Counted from the stretch's first letter, positions 35,666-45,867 are shown. The stretch is DNA of 64,000 bases from Methylobacillus methanolivorans (GCF_020531845.1 NZ_JAJAVF010000002.1:593543-657542); one strand, 5' to 3'. Notes: a model not told the origin generated them from the sequence alone. Numbers and translations: made by a program.

Positions 35666-36880
35666 TTAGAAAAAGTGCGCGATATGGAAACGCACTGCAA
35701 TACCGTCAATATCAGGCTGGCCCAAGTTACGGGTTTCCTTGTAGTAGTAGGTGTCTATGCGTAGGTTGCTGCCATTGATGAGGTAGCTGAAGCCTAGGTC
35801 GTAGCGTTTGCGTTCTAAACCTGCTATGGCGAGGGCATTGTTTTCGTCGTTTTTGAATTGTTCATAGACGAACTTTGGCTGGATCTTACCGATGCCGATC
35901 TCTTGCGGGAAGGCGTAGCTGCCCGTGAGGAAGAAGCCCTTTCCTTTGGCTATATCTGGGTCTTGGGTATTGTCGTTGTCATAGCGGTAATACGAGCCTT
36001 CCGCGCCGATGACTCCGCCGCCGGTGATGGCTTTTTCCAGCCGTCCATCCACGTTCCAGTAACGGTAATCACCCGGGTTGGCCAGTGTACCTGCTCCATC
36101 TTTCTGGAAGCGGTAGGAAGCGCCGACCGCCAGAATATCTTTTGCGCCGTCATAGCTGGCGATGTTGTAAAAGCCAGGTTCTGCATCCCAGAAATTGTAG
36201 GAGAGGCGACCAGAGAAGGAGAGGTTATCGGATTGATTGGATGTGGTTGATCCGCTGCGCCCCTCGAATGCGCCAACGTGGTATTTGAGCTTCTGGTTCA
36301 GCAGCACCCCCCAGACCGAGGCTCCGTTATCACGGCCAGCAAATTTGCTGGGCGCCTGCTCCGAGAATGGGTAATCGAAGGTTGGTGGATAGTAGGGCGC
36401 AGATGCGGAAGCGCGGCTGGCCGGTGGCAGGAAGCGGCCAACGAAAATGTTGAAGTGTTCATTGAGTGCCAGCCCGATGCGGCCATCCAGTAGCTTGATG
36501 TCGTCGTTGGCGTCTTTTTCGGTATTGAGCTCGAAAGACACGTATTTGTGCAGTTTGCCGTTGGTGTAAAGACGGGCGCTTTCAATATCGAAATCGTTGG
36601 ATCGGTCCTTGCCATTGGGGGCCGCGTCTTTTTCTGAGCGGTAGCTGGCACGTGCGGCTACGCCAATATTGATGAACTGGTCATCGTTGCGGGCAAAGGT
36701 GGGGTCGGCATAGGCCGGCGAGGAAAGTACGCCCAGGCTCAGCAGTGCGGGCAAAAGCCTCGGTCGGGAAGGAAGTTGCTTGTCATCATGTTCTATACAC
36801 CCTGAAATTAAATGGAAAATTCGGCAGGGCTGGCGATGTAAGCCGCCAGGATTTACCTGCGCTAAGGGGTGTATAGGCAT
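35666..36880 (-). CDS. Phosphate-selective porin O/P-family (OprP-like) porin, signal peptide probably frameshifted
   Basis: Up to 404 aa. The mature part (from about residue 59, DPTFARNDDQF) has the alternating strands of a 16-stranded OprO/OprP-type barrel and ends in HIAHFF. Members form anion channels, some specific for phosphate or pyrophosphate. The in-frame ATG at 36880 leaves about 40 odd residues before a hydrophobic signal (LLPALLSLGVLSS to AYA). A better start, ATGATG at 36789 with AGGGTG eight bases upstream, begins MMTSNFLP but lies in another frame and stops at 36739. A one-base shift between would join the two into a normal signal peptide. So either a recent frameshift or a sequence error. 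Confidence 0.8.
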   Translation of the reverse strand: MPIHPLAQVNPGGLHRQPCRIFHLISGCIEHDDKQLPSRPRLLPALLSLGVLSSPAYADPTFARNDDQFINIGVAARASYRSEKDAAPNGKDRSNDFDIESARLYTNGKLHKYVSFELNTEKDANDDIKLLDGRIGLALNEHFNIFVGRFLPPASRASASAPYYPPTFDYPFSEQAPSKFAGRDNGASVWGVLLNQKLKYHVGAFEGRSGSTTSNQSDNLSFSGRLSYNFWDAEPGFYNIASYDGAKDILAVGASYRFQKDGAGTLANPGDYRYWNVDGRLEKAITGGGVIGAEGSYYRYDNDNTQDPDIAKGKGFFLTGSYAFPQEIGIGKIQPKFVYEQFKNDENNALAIAGLERKRYDLGFSYLINGSNLRIDTYYYKETRNLGQPDIDGIAVRFHIAHFF

Positions 36881-37033
36881 TTAGTGTGCCTGTATTAAAT
36901 TGTATTTAAATTCAATGCATTAAATTATTTATTTCAAGTGATGTGTTGCTGGTGAAAAAGCAAGGTGAGGAATGCATGCTGGCCTGTCAGCAGGCAGCTT
37001 GATTGCGCAAGCCATCCGCTGATAATCATTAGC

Positions 37034-38443
37034 TCAGGAGGGCTGCCACTCTCCACCGAGCACCTTGAATAAATTAATACTGTTGGTCAATGAGAGTTGC
37101 TTGAGTTGGACAAGTTGTTGTTCAGAATCAAACAGGCTACGTTGAGCATCCAGTAGCTCAAGATAATTGGCAACGCCTTTGTCATAACGACGCAGGGCTA
37201 ATCTCAGGCGCTCGCGATCTGCATTGGTGATGCGAGTTTGCGCTGCAATTTGTGCCTCGACTTGTTCACGGCTTAGCAACACATCTGAGACTTCGCTGAA
37301 AGCGCTCTGAATAGCCTTTTCATATTCGACAATGGTGATTTCCTTACGCACGCGAGCCAGATCCAGGTTAGCCTGGTTACGACCATAGTTGAATATCGGC
37401 AAGGTAAGCTGAGGTGTGAATGACCAGGCCTTGTCACTGCTGCCGGAAAATAGTCCGCTCAGGTGCTCATTAACCAGCCCAACATTGGTGGTGAGCTGAA
37501 TACGCGGGAAAAATGCGGCACGTGCTGCGCCGATGTTGGCATTGGCCGCCTTCAGCCTATGCTCGGCGGCGCGAATGTCTGGCCGCCTTTCCAGCAGGGT
37601 GGATGGCAAACCAGTGGGCAAGGGGCTGAACGCCAGGCTATCCAGTTGCTCCTGCGGCACGGCTACTCCCAGGCCAGGTTTGCCAACCAGTAGCTGCAAT
37701 CCATTGATGGCTTGTGCATATTCGCGCTGCAAGGCGGCAATGCTGGCTTGGGCCGTTTCCAGCTGCATTTCTGCAGTCTTGAGGTCCATGGCATTGTCCA
37801 GGCCCGCCTGTTGGCGCCGCAGGATGCGGGAATAGGCCAGGTTACGTGCCTGCTCGGTGTCCTTGGCAAGTGTTAATCTTTCCGCGAGCGCGCGTACATT
37901 GACATAGGATGATGCTACCTCGGCAATCAGGCTGGTGCGTGCGGTTTGCTGCGCCTCCTGTGTGGCGAGATATTCTTCCAGCATGGCTGTCGTCAGGCTT
38001 TTGACACGGCCAAAGAAGTCCAGCTCGAAGCCGCTGATGCCGACACCAACGCGGTAGAGGTTTACGTCAAAAGTTTGCCCTTGGGAAAAGATCATCTTGC
38101 TACGATCGTAAGTGCCTGTAGCTTCAATGGTCGGCAATCGGTCTGCACGCTGGATGCCATATTGTGCCCGTGCCTCTTCAATACGCAGGGCGGTGATGCG
38201 TAAGTCACGGTTATTGGCTAGCGCAGTATTGATCAATGCTTGCAATGCTGGGTCGGTGAAATACTCCTGCCAGCTTGTAGCCTGTACATTGGTTTGTGTT
38301 CCGTCAACAGGATATTGGGCGGGAACGGGGGCTTCTGGCCGCTGGTATTGCGGGTTGAGCGAGCATGCTCCCAATAGCAGGCTAATGGCAACCACCAGCG
38401 GTTTCACAGCCGGTTTTAGGGGGGATGTTAATGCAATGTTCAT
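37034..38443 (-). CDS. RND efflux outer-membrane channel lipoprotein (OprM/NodT family)
   Basis: 469 aa. Lipoprotein signal with lipobox LLGAC (Cys27), then two TolC-like OEP repeats (about 70-260 and 270-465) rich in long helices. It forms the outer-membrane exit duct of a tripartite pump. The start ATG overlaps the stop of the RND transporter gene (ATGA), showing coupling. Order MFP-RND-OMF is as in mexAB-oprM. Confidence 0.93.
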   Translation of the reverse strand: MNIALTSPLKPAVKPLVVAISLLLGACSLNPQYQRPEAPVPAQYPVDGTQTNVQATSWQEYFTDPALQALINTALANNRDLRITALRIEEARAQYGIQRADRLPTIEATGTYDRSKMIFSQGQTFDVNLYRVGVGISGFELDFFGRVKSLTTAMLEEYLATQEAQQTARTSLIAEVASSYVNVRALAERLTLAKDTEQARNLAYSRILRRQQAGLDNAMDLKTAEMQLETAQASIAALQREYAQAINGLQLLVGKPGLGVAVPQEQLDSLAFSPLPTGLPSTLLERRPDIRAAEHRLKAANANIGAARAAFFPRIQLTTNVGLVNEHLSGLFSGSSDKAWSFTPQLTLPIFNYGRNQANLDLARVRKEITIVEYEKAIQSAFSEVSDVLLSREQVEAQIAAQTRITNADRERLRLALRRYDKGVANYLELLDAQRSLFDSEQQLVQLKQLSLTNSINLFKVLGGEWQPS

Positions 38444-41400
38444 GCTGGCTCCTGCACATGGTGCCGCGGGCGCTTGATATAGCGGCCAATCACGGCAAAG
38501 AACAAGGGAACAAGGAAAATAGCGAGTAGGGTAGCGGTGATGATGCCGCCCAGAACGCTGGTACCGATCGCAGATTGCGCGCCGGATGCAGCCCCTGTCG
38601 CGATGGCGAGTGGCAATACGCCAACGCCAAATGCCAGCGAGGTCATCACGATGGGGCGTAGCCGCAGCCGTGCTGCTTCCAGTGTGGCATCAAGCAAGCT
38701 CATACCATCGGCATACAGATCCTTGGCGACCTCGACAATCAGGATCGCGTTTTTGGCTGATAGGCCGATGGTCGCGATCAGGCCGACCTTGAAGTAAATA
38801 TCGTTGGGCATCTCGCGTAGAGTCACGCCTAGCAAGGCCCCCAGGACACCTAGTGGTACCACCAGGATGACCGCCAGAGGAATCAGCCAGCTTTCATATA
38901 GGGCGGCAAGTGCCAGGAAGACGATAAGTACCGACAAGCCGAACAGTATCGGGGCCTGGGCGCCTGAGCTGCGTTCTTCCAAGGATTGGCCGGACCAGTC
39001 ATAGCCGATGGTGCGGGGCAGACTACGTGCAATGTGCTCAATCGCTTGCATGGCTTCACCACTGCTGTAGCCTGGAGCTGCACTGCCATTGATAGTGAAT
39101 GACGGGTAGCCATTGTAACGCGTGAGCTGCGGCGGACCTGAAATCCACTCCATCTTGACGAAAGAGGCGAGTGGCACAAGGTCGCCATTGCTATTGCGCA
39201 CCCTGAGCTTGCGGATATCCTCAAGCTCCAGTCTATCCTTGCCATCTGCCTGCATGATGACGCGCCGCACCTGATTGCCGTGCATGAAGTCACCGATATA
39301 GTCAGAGCCAAACATCGCCGCCAGGGTGGAGTTGATTTCATCCATACTCACGCCCAAGGTCGCTGCTTTGCGGCGGTCTATATCCAGGCTTACCAACGCT
39401 GCCTCGGGCAAGCCCGCGAACATGAGGTTGGTGAGCACGGGGCTTTTCATACCTTCAGCCATGAGTTGATCCTTGGCTGCCAGGAATGCCTCATAGCCAG
39501 CTGATCCGCGATCTTGCAGGCGAAGGTCAAAGCCATTGGATGAGCCAAGCTCTGGCAGGGGCGGCGTATTGATGGCAAATACCATGGTGTTCTTCATCCC
39601 CATGAACTGCATGTTGACGCGGTCAACGATGGCCTTGACGTGCTGCTCGGCACTCTTGCGATCTTTCCAGTCCTTGAGGGTGGCAAAGATCATGCCGCTA
39701 TTGGAGCCGGTGCCATAGAAACTGAAGCCACCCACTTCATAAACATATTTCACGGGTTCATGTTCATTCAGGTAGCCAGCAATCTCTGACAACGTGCCCA
39801 TGGTTTCATGCATGGTTGCACCGGCAGGCAGCAACACCGTGATCATGAAGTCGCCCTGGTCTTCATCGGGCAAGAAGGCGGTAGGCAGGCGCACAAACAT
39901 GAAGGCGACGACTGCAATGATGGTGCCATATACAAGCAGCCAGCGCAGCGGCCGCCTGATAATGGTGGAAACGCGCTTCTGGTAACGACCTGTCAATGCA
40001 GCAAAACTGCGGTTGAACCAGCCAAAGAATCCACGTTTTTCATGATGGTCCTGTGTAATTGGCTTGAGCAGGGTGGCGCATAGTGCGGGAGTCAATGAGA
40101 GCGCCAGGAAAGCTGAAAAGGCAATCGACACTGCCAGCGACATGGAAAACTGGCGATAGATATTACCCACCGCGCCGCTAAAGAATGCCATGGGCAGGAA
40201 TACCGAGACCAGCACGACAGTAATGCCGATGATTGCACCACTGATCTGCCTCATGGCTTTCTTGGTCGCCTCAAAGGGCGAGAGACCTTCCTCCGCCATG
40301 ATGCGTTCTACGTTTTCCACCACGACAATGGCATCATCCACGACGATACCAATCGCCAGCACCATGCCAAACATGGTGAGCACGTTGATGGAAAAACCCG
40401 CCGCAAACATCACGGCAAATGTGCCCAGCAGTGCAATCGGCACGACGATGGTAGGAATCAAGGTGGCGCGTAAATTCTGCATGAAGAGGAACATGACAAG
40501 AAACACCAGTACCACGGCCTCGACCAGTGTACTGACGACTTTCTCAATCGAGATTTCAACGAAGGCAGAAGTATCGTAAGGGATCTGGTAATCCACGCCA
40601 GCGGGCAAATAGCGCACCAGCTCATCCATGGTGGTGCGGATGCGCTTGACTGTGGCCACGGCGTTGGAGCCTGGGGCCATCTTGACTGCCATGCCAGCTG
40701 CATTGTTCCCATTAACACGCGAAACGAAAGAATAGTCGCTACCACCGTATTCGATACGTGCGACATCCTTGAGCAAGATGGCGGAGCCATCGGCCTTGCT
40801 ACGCAAGGGGATGTTCTCGAAGTCTTCAGGCGTTGTCAGGGCGTTGTCGGCAATGACATTGGCACTAATGGGGGCACGATCAGGCACAGCACGATTGCCA
40901 AGATCACCTACCGTGACACGGGCATTTTGCGCACGAATGGCCGATGCAACGTCTGAGGCAGTCAGGTTCATCGCCGTTAGCTTGGCTGGGTCAGGCCAGA
41001 TACGCATGGCATATTCCGGGCTCCATAACTGCACTTTACCGACACCTTCAACCCGGCGCAGTGCCTGCAACACATTGGCAGATGCCAGCTCTCCAAGCTC
41101 GATTTCACTCAAGCGATTGCCTTCCGAAGTCAGGGATACGATCAACTGAATGCTATCCGCGGACTTTTCGATGAAGATGCCATTGCGGCGAACAACTTCA
41201 GGCAAGCGGGCTTCGACCGTTTTTAGGCGGTTTTGCACTTCGACCGCGGCAAGGTCTGGGTTGGTACCCTGGCGGAAAGTCAGGCTGAGCGAGGCGGTTC
41301 CCGGGCTACTGGTCGCCGAGATATACATCAGGCGTGGCGCGCCATTCATCTCGCGCTCGATAATCGCAGTGACCGATTCCTCGATCACTTTGGCAGAGGC

Positions 41401-41553
41401 GCCAGGATAGCTTGCGGAAATATTGACTACTGGCGGGGCGATGTCAGGGTATTGGGCAACCGGCAGGCCGCGAATCGCCAGCAGGCCAGCGAGGATGATC
41501 AGCAGTGAGATCACCCAGGCAAAGACCGGGCGTTCAATAAAAAATCTAGCCAT
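38440..41553 (-). CDS. RND multidrug efflux transporter (HAE1, AcrB/MexB-like)
   Basis: 1037 aa, typical length. Twelve membrane helices with two large periplasmic loops. The proton-relay aspartates are present in helix 4 (GIVVDDAIVVVENVE) and the lysine in helix 10 (GLSAKNAILIVEVAKD). N-terminus MARFFIERPVFAWVISLLI is classical. It pumps hydrophobic drugs, dyes or detergents from inner membrane and periplasm with the neighbouring membrane-fusion and outer-membrane proteins. Actual substrates are unknown. Confidence 0.95.
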   Translation of the reverse strand: MARFFIERPVFAWVISLLIILAGLLAIRGLPVAQYPDIAPPVVNISASYPGASAKVIEESVTAIIEREMNGAPRLMYISATSSPGTASLSLTFRQGTNPDLAAVEVQNRLKTVEARLPEVVRRNGIFIEKSADSIQLIVSLTSEGNRLSEIELGELASANVLQALRRVEGVGKVQLWSPEYAMRIWPDPAKLTAMNLTASDVASAIRAQNARVTVGDLGNRAVPDRAPISANVIADNALTTPEDFENIPLRSKADGSAILLKDVARIEYGGSDYSFVSRVNGNNAAGMAVKMAPGSNAVATVKRIRTTMDELVRYLPAGVDYQIPYDTSAFVEISIEKVVSTLVEAVVLVFLVMFLFMQNLRATLIPTIVVPIALLGTFAVMFAAGFSINVLTMFGMVLAIGIVVDDAIVVVENVERIMAEEGLSPFEATKKAMRQISGAIIGITVVLVSVFLPMAFFSGAVGNIYRQFSMSLAVSIAFSAFLALSLTPALCATLLKPITQDHHEKRGFFGWFNRSFAALTGRYQKRVSTIIRRPLRWLLVYGTIIAVVAFMFVRLPTAFLPDEDQGDFMITVLLPAGATMHETMGTLSEIAGYLNEHEPVKYVYEVGGFSFYGTGSNSGMIFATLKDWKDRKSAEQHVKAIVDRVNMQFMGMKNTMVFAINTPPLPELGSSNGFDLRLQDRGSAGYEAFLAAKDQLMAEGMKSPVLTNLMFAGLPEAALVSLDIDRRKAATLGVSMDEINSTLAAMFGSDYIGDFMHGNQVRRVIMQADGKDRLELEDIRKLRVRNSNGDLVPLASFVKMEWISGPPQLTRYNGYPSFTINGSAAPGYSSGEAMQAIEHIARSLPRTIGYDWSGQSLEERSSGAQAPILFGLSVLIVFLALAALYESWLIPLAVILVVPLGVLGALLGVTLREMPNDIYFKVGLIATIGLSAKNAILIVEVAKDLYADGMSLLDATLEAARLRLRPIVMTSLAFGVGVLPLAIATGAASGAQSAIGTSVLGGIITATLLAIFLVPLFFAVIGRYIKRPRHHVQEPA

Positions 41554-41576
41554 GGAATTCTCAGTTCAAAAAATCA

Positions 41577-42731
41577 TTAAGGCTGTGTGCCTGTTGTGTC
41601 AGCTTTACGTACCGAGACTTTGGTGCCTGGGGCCATCATGGCCGGATTAGTCACGATGATGCGTTCACCGCCCTTGAGGCCGCTGGTGATCATCCATTGA
41701 CCATTAAGCATAGTCGGGGCCGTAACGGGTAAAGCTTGTACCTGATCCTGCTCGTCAGCAATCATGACGCTACTGGATTCTGCAGTCCGTATAAGAGCAT
41801 CGCGCGGCACCAGCACCGTGGCAGGATTTTCTGCCTGCTTTAATTGCACTTGTACATAACCGCCGGGTAGCAGCTCGCGGTCAGGGTTGCTGAATAGGGC
41901 ACGCATAGCCACAGTATCTGTGCTGCTATCCACAGCAATGTCGGAGAAGAAAAGCTTGCCTGCATGGGCATATTCAGAGCCATCCGGGAAGACCAGCTTT
42001 ACCGCGATGCTGTCGCGTGCAACACCTTTCATCTTCCCGCTCTTGATTGCACGCTGCAGTGCCATGACCTCGCTGGCTGGCTGCGAGAAATTAACGTAGA
42101 TCGGGTCGATCTGTTCCACCGTCGTCAGTGGAGTGGGGGAGTCTAGCCCGACCAAGGCACCTTCCGTCACCATGGCGCGGCGGGTACGACCATCAATCGG
42201 GGAAATTACCTTCGCGTACCCAAGGTCCAGCTTGGCCTTGTCCAACTGTGCTTTTGCCGTCAGCACTTGTGCCTTGGCTTGCATCTCCTCGGAGACTGCT
42301 GCCTGGTAATCGCGTTCACTCACGGAGTGGTCAGTGGCAAGGTCACGGTAGCGCTCCAGCTTGTCGAGGGCATTGCGGTGATTAGCCTCTGCACTTGCCA
42401 AGGTGCCAGCCGCCTGGTCACGTGCCGCTGTTAATAACTCAGGATTGATCAGAAATAAAGGTGTACCTTTCTTGACCTCTTGACCTTCCTGGTAGAGGCG
42501 CTCGGTGACGATGCCAGCAACACGTGCCCGCACTTCTGCCTGCCGATAGGCTTCCAGGCGACCGGGTACGGATATTTCAATAGGGCTGGTTGTCATCTCT
42601 GCGATATACACCTCAACTTCAGGAGGTACGGCATTCTCTGCCTGCTGTTGCTCTTGGCTGCATGCTGATAGGCCAAGAATAATTGACGCACATAGCCAGG
42701 TGGTTTTACGCCCAAACAATGGTGATGACAT
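41577..42731 (-). CDS. RND efflux membrane-fusion lipoprotein (AcrA/MexA-like)
   Basis: 384 aa from the ATG at 42731; a TTG four codons upstream is the alternative, neither with a strong ribosome site. Lipobox GLSAC (Cys24). HlyD/AcrA layout: beta-barrel and lipoyl halves (VRARVAGIVTERLYQEGQEV at about 70-90, YAKVISPIDGRTRRAMVTEG) flanking a coiled coil (about 105-170). First gene of the pump operon, divergent from a TetR regulator. The MFP ends 23 nt before the RND start. Confidence 0.93.
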   Translation of the reverse strand: MSSPLFGRKTTWLCASIILGLSACSQEQQQAENAVPPEVEVYIAEMTTSPIEISVPGRLEAYRQAEVRARVAGIVTERLYQEGQEVKKGTPLFLINPELLTAARDQAAGTLASAEANHRNALDKLERYRDLATDHSVSERDYQAAVSEEMQAKAQVLTAKAQLDKAKLDLGYAKVISPIDGRTRRAMVTEGALVGLDSPTPLTTVEQIDPIYVNFSQPASEVMALQRAIKSGKMKGVARDSIAVKLVFPDGSEYAHAGKLFFSDIAVDSSTDTVAMRALFSNPDRELLPGGYVQVQLKQAENPATVLVPRDALIRTAESSSVMIADEQDQVQALPVTAPTMLNGQWMITSGLKGGERIIVTNPAMMAPGTKVSVRKADTTGTQP

Positions 42732-42807
42732 AAGCTTGCTCAATGAGGTGTTAAGTTGAAATGTTAGCTGGAGTTAATTTAACAGCTGAATTTTTTGCAC
42801 TATATCA

Positions 42808-42827
42808 TAATCAATCATGACTGATTA
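42808..42827. promoter_or_regulatory. TetR-type operator in the divergent pump/regulator region
   Basis: AATCAaTCATGAcTGATT (42809-42826) is an almost perfect palindrome, extended by one outer T/A pair. It lies between the tetR and efflux genes and overlaps a TATGATA -10-like box for the minus strand, so binding would repress the pump and perhaps the regulator itself. Confidence 0.7.
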
Positions 42828-42880
42828 ATTAATTTTTTGTTATGATATCCGAATGATGAGTAGGGTAATACGGAGTTGCT

Positions 42881-43513
42881 GTGGCTAGGAAAACTAAGGA
42901 AGATTCACTGCGTACGCGCTCAGCGATCCTTGATGCTGCTGAGCAGGTAATCCTGCGGCGCGGTATCAGTTATGCGACGATGTCGGATATTGCGGATGCA
43001 GCCGGCATCTCGCGCGGAGCGGTGTATGGTCATTTTGATAACAAGATCGACTTGGCTACCGAGATGTGTCAACGCGCATTGACATTGGCTATCCCTCCGG
43101 AACGCGACCCAGCATTATCGGCGCTGGAGGCTTTGCATCAAGAAGGAATGTATTTCCTCAAGCTCTGTGGCGAGCCGGGGCCAGTGCAGCGTGTATTGCA
43201 GATACTATATATGCAGTGTGACTGCAACGAAGATAACAAGCCCCTGCTGGATATCCGCGATGACTGGGAGCGTCAGTCCAGGGAGGGAATAGAGGTGATG
43301 ATACGAGAGGCGATGTCGGAGGGGGACTTGCCCGCGGATATTGATATCCATCTTGCTACGCTTTATCTATTCTCGCTGTTCGATGGCATCTACAGCACGC
43401 TGTTTTGGGTCAACCGTGTCAAACAGGATCGCTGGGAGATCGCAGAGGCTTTGTATCGTGCTGGATTTGCCGCTTTCACTACCGCACCTGGATTACTTGC
43501 CAAAAAAGCTTAG
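42881..43513 (+). CDS. TetR/AcrR-family repressor of the efflux operon
   Basis: 210 aa, starting at a GTG with ACGGAG five bases before. TetR DNA-binding domain at residues about 10-55 ([39 protein letters not shown]), then an AcrR/MexR-like ligand domain. Divergent from the pump genes with a palindromic operator between. Its stop overlaps that of convergent mntP. Confidence 0.92.
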   Translation: MARKTKEDSLRTRSAILDAAEQVILRRGISYATMSDIADAAGISRGAVYGHFDNKIDLATEMCQRALTLAIPPERDPALSALEALHQEGMYFLKLCGEPGPVQRVLQILYMQCDCNEDNKPLLDIRDDWERQSREGIEVMIREAMSEGDLPADIDIHLATLYLFSLFDGIYSTLFWVNRVKQDRWEIAEALYRAGFAAFTTAPGLLAKKA

Positions 43514-44079
43514 CCAGCACCAGACAAATGTTTGTATAAGATCAGGCTGCCAATACCAACCAAGATCAGACCGCCTATGATTTCTACGGTATGTTTGGAG
43601 GCCGCGCCCAGCATACGTCCCAGCATGACGCCGATACTTACCATCAGGCAAGTCACCAGGCCAATGGCGAACGCTACTGGAATAATATCAACGTCAAGAA
43701 ATGCCAGGCTGGCACCAACGCTCATGGCGTCAATACTGGTGCCCAGCGCAGTGGCAGCTAGCAGGATAAATGAATGGCTTTGAGGTTTTTCCACAGCCTC
43801 TTCATCTGGTCGTAAGCCCAGCCAGATCATGCGCAAGCCCAATATGGAAAGTATGCTGAAGGCAATCCAGTGATCCCAGGCTGTCACATAATCAGCCGCA
43901 ACCCGGCCCAGGCTCCAGCCCACCAGTGGGGTGATAGCCTCAATGACACCGAAAATCAAACCGGTGCGCAAGGCTTCCAGCAACCTGGGGCGTTGCAGCA
44001 TGGCACCTTTGCCAATAGCCGCAGCAAAAGCATCGGCCGACATGGCCAATGCCAAAAACAAGATAGAAATAGTATTCAT
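43510..44079 (-). CDS. mntP: Manganese efflux pump
   Basis: 189 aa, six membrane helices in two related halves, each with an intramembrane Asp: [16 protein letters not shown] and [17 protein letters not shown]. MntP exports Mn2+ when the metal is in excess. The leader (44080-44250) carries a yybP-ykoY-type aptamer, so expression should rise with Mn2+. No conventional Shine-Dalgarno precedes the ATG; a long stem formed by the leader ends just before it. Confidence 0.95.
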   Translation of the reverse strand: MNTISILFLALAMSADAFAAAIGKGAMLQRPRLLEALRTGLIFGVIEAITPLVGWSLGRVAADYVTAWDHWIAFSILSILGLRMIWLGLRPDEEAVEKPQSHSFILLAATALGTSIDAMSVGASLAFLDVDIIPVAFAIGLVTCLMVSIGVMLGRMLGAASKHTVEIIGGLILVGIGSLILYKHLSGAG

Positions 44080-44250
44080 GGATTCAGTACGTGAGGTTGG
44101 GCACAGTCAAATGGTGACTAGGACGCCCAACCTGAACGTACTAGCCTCCATTAGTCTCGCCAACCAGAATGGCTACCCGCACCACGACAAACGTCGATTA
44201 TGTTGATACGGGCGCTTCGGAAAGAAGCAGGCTACTCCCTAAAAGATGTG
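44080..44250 (-). promoter_or_regulatory. yybP-ykoY-type manganese riboswitch, aptamer about 44146-44246
   Basis: On the minus strand the leader contains TTTTAGGGAGTAGCC (compare the GGGGAGUAG loop of the aptamer) and, about 85 nt later, GGCGAGACTAATGG (compare CAAGACC), with UUAG/CUAA closing the base stem. Between them are two hairpins as in the four-way junction. Downstream, AGGTTGGGC and GCCCAACCT form a long stem ending 13 nt before the mntP ATG, a likely expression platform. Position upstream of mntP strongly supports the call. Confidence 0.82.
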
Positions 44251-44330
44251 CGCATTTTACTCATAAAACTCCTGAGGCGCTATCTCATGTTGATGTGCCG
44301 TAGCTTGTTGAAGTGCTGCCAGGATGAGGA

Positions 44331-45119
44331 TTAAGCTTTTTTCTTGCGTTCAGAGCGAGCATGGATATGCTTCGCTATCCACTTCATCGGAGAGCTTAGC
44401 TTGCTTGCACCATAATACTGCTTGAGAAAATAGAGCCGGGTAGTGCGGCTCAGGTGTATGAGATCTCGGTTAAGTGTAGCCAAGTCTTGTAGAGTGCGTA
44501 GTACAGGAAGTAGCCTGATACGTGCTTTTTCCAGGTCAATCAGGACGCTTTCGAAATGACCATCTGGCATTTCCCTGACGAAAATATGCTTGGGGTAAAG
44601 TGCACGATGCTGAAAGCGCGCATGATGCAGTTTCATGATGGTTGCGGCAACCGAGGCAGTGAGTTTACGTTGTCTTGAGACACTGACTCCTGGCTTGAAA
44701 ATGCTCGGAGCGAGTTGATCCAATGGGGTAAAGCCAACCAATTCGGCGGTCAGTAGCACGGCATTGACATCATCACCCTCTTTCTTTTCCGAGAAGAAAA
44801 GTGGTGCCGGGACAGGAACTCCGCGTTTGGAAAGTTGCAGTAGATTCTGGTATTCGCAATTAAATGTCGAAATGCCGCTCCATGGGTGGCGCCACGTTTT
44901 GCGCATGAAGTTGTGCTGGCGCTTGAGAAACGCATACAACGGCCTGCTCTCATCCACAGTCTTGAACATAATACGGCTGACGCCACTCCATCCCTGGCGG
45001 TGTTGATTAGGCGTCTCGAACCAATCCGCGGTATGGTTCCAAAGGCTATCGAAGTCGAGTTCAGGCGTAGCGGGTAGTTTGCGATAGGGCATAAATGGCT
45101 TCAGTGGAATCAATGTCAT
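44331..45119 (-). CDS. Lipopolysaccharide kinase InaA/WaaP-like protein
   Basis: 262 aa from the ATG preceded by AAGGA; an ATG five codons upstream lacks a site. Protein-kinase-like fold of the Kdo/WaaP family: the catalytic-loop equivalent HHARFQHRALYPKHIFV and the metal-binding DLEKAR (usual LIDLEKA) are present. Such proteins phosphorylate lipopolysaccharide core sugars. No LPS core operon is adjacent, so the acceptor is unclear. Confidence 0.82.
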   Translation of the reverse strand: MTLIPLKPFMPYRKLPATPELDFDSLWNHTADWFETPNQHRQGWSGVSRIMFKTVDESRPLYAFLKRQHNFMRKTWRHPWSGISTFNCEYQNLLQLSKRGVPVPAPLFFSEKKEGDDVNAVLLTAELVGFTPLDQLAPSIFKPGVSVSRQRKLTASVAATIMKLHHARFQHRALYPKHIFVREMPDGHFESVLIDLEKARIRLLPVLRTLQDLATLNRDLIHLSRTTRLYFLKQYYGASKLSSPMKWIAKHIHARSERKKKA

Positions 45120-45252
45120 CAAATATTCCTTCATGCTACTTAATAATGTCGTTAATCAGTGTTAAAGGAGTAACGGGCGATGAGGTTTTTTTGTGTAAAA
45201 CACAACGGTGTTGGTATAAATACAACAGTTATCTAGGCTAGGTGAATTTTTG

Positions 45253-45867
45253 ATGTCTCATTTTTCGGTAGAGCTGCTTTTGGGCTTGGTCATGTTTTCC
45301 TTTGTGTCATCCATCACCCCAGGGCCGAATAACTTGATGATGATGTCATCCGGGCTCAACTATGGATGGCGACGATCAATGCCTCACTTGCTGGGCATCA
45401 GTAGTGGATTTTTTGTGATGCTGTTTGTCGTTGGGATGGGAGCCCAAGGTTTGTTTGCGCACTATCCTTTTGTGCAGATAGTAATGAAGTATGTCGGTGC
45501 CGCTTATCTATGCTGGTTGGCATTCAATATTGCAAAAGCCCCCATTCACGGTCAGCGAGGCGAAGTGGAAACATTAGGAAAGCCATTCAGCTTTTTGCAA
45601 GCGGCGGCATTCCAATGGGTCAACCCCAAGGCGTGGGTAATGGCGTTGGCTGCACTGGCAGCCTATCTGCCACATCCCTCAAGCATGCTGGATGTAGCGA
45701 TATTAAGCGCAGTGTTTACCTTGGTGGGCGCACCTTGTGTGGGGGCTTGGGCTGGGTGTGGTGTGATGTTGCGCAAGCTGCTCAATGATCCGCTGAGAAT
45801 GCGTATTTTCAACGTGGTCACCGCTTTACTCTTGCTGGCGTCTATTTACCCGATACTAACGATATGA
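45253..45867 (+). CDS. LysE-family amino-acid exporter (RhtB-like)
   Basis: 204 aa with six membrane helices. The signature SSITPGPNNLMMMSSGLNYG near residue 20 is typical of LysE/RhtB exporters, which extrude amino acids or homoserine-type compounds. ATG start with AGGTG upstream. Its 3' end overlaps the convergent small membrane gene by 22 bp. Confidence 0.9.
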   Translation: MSHFSVELLLGLVMFSFVSSITPGPNNLMMMSSGLNYGWRRSMPHLLGISSGFFVMLFVVGMGAQGLFAHYPFVQIVMKYVGAAYLCWLAFNIAKAPIHGQRGEVETLGKPFSFLQAAAFQWVNPKAWVMALAALAAYLPHPSSMLDVAILSAVFTLVGAPCVGAWAGCGVMLRKLLNDPLRMRIFNVVTALLLLASIYPILTI

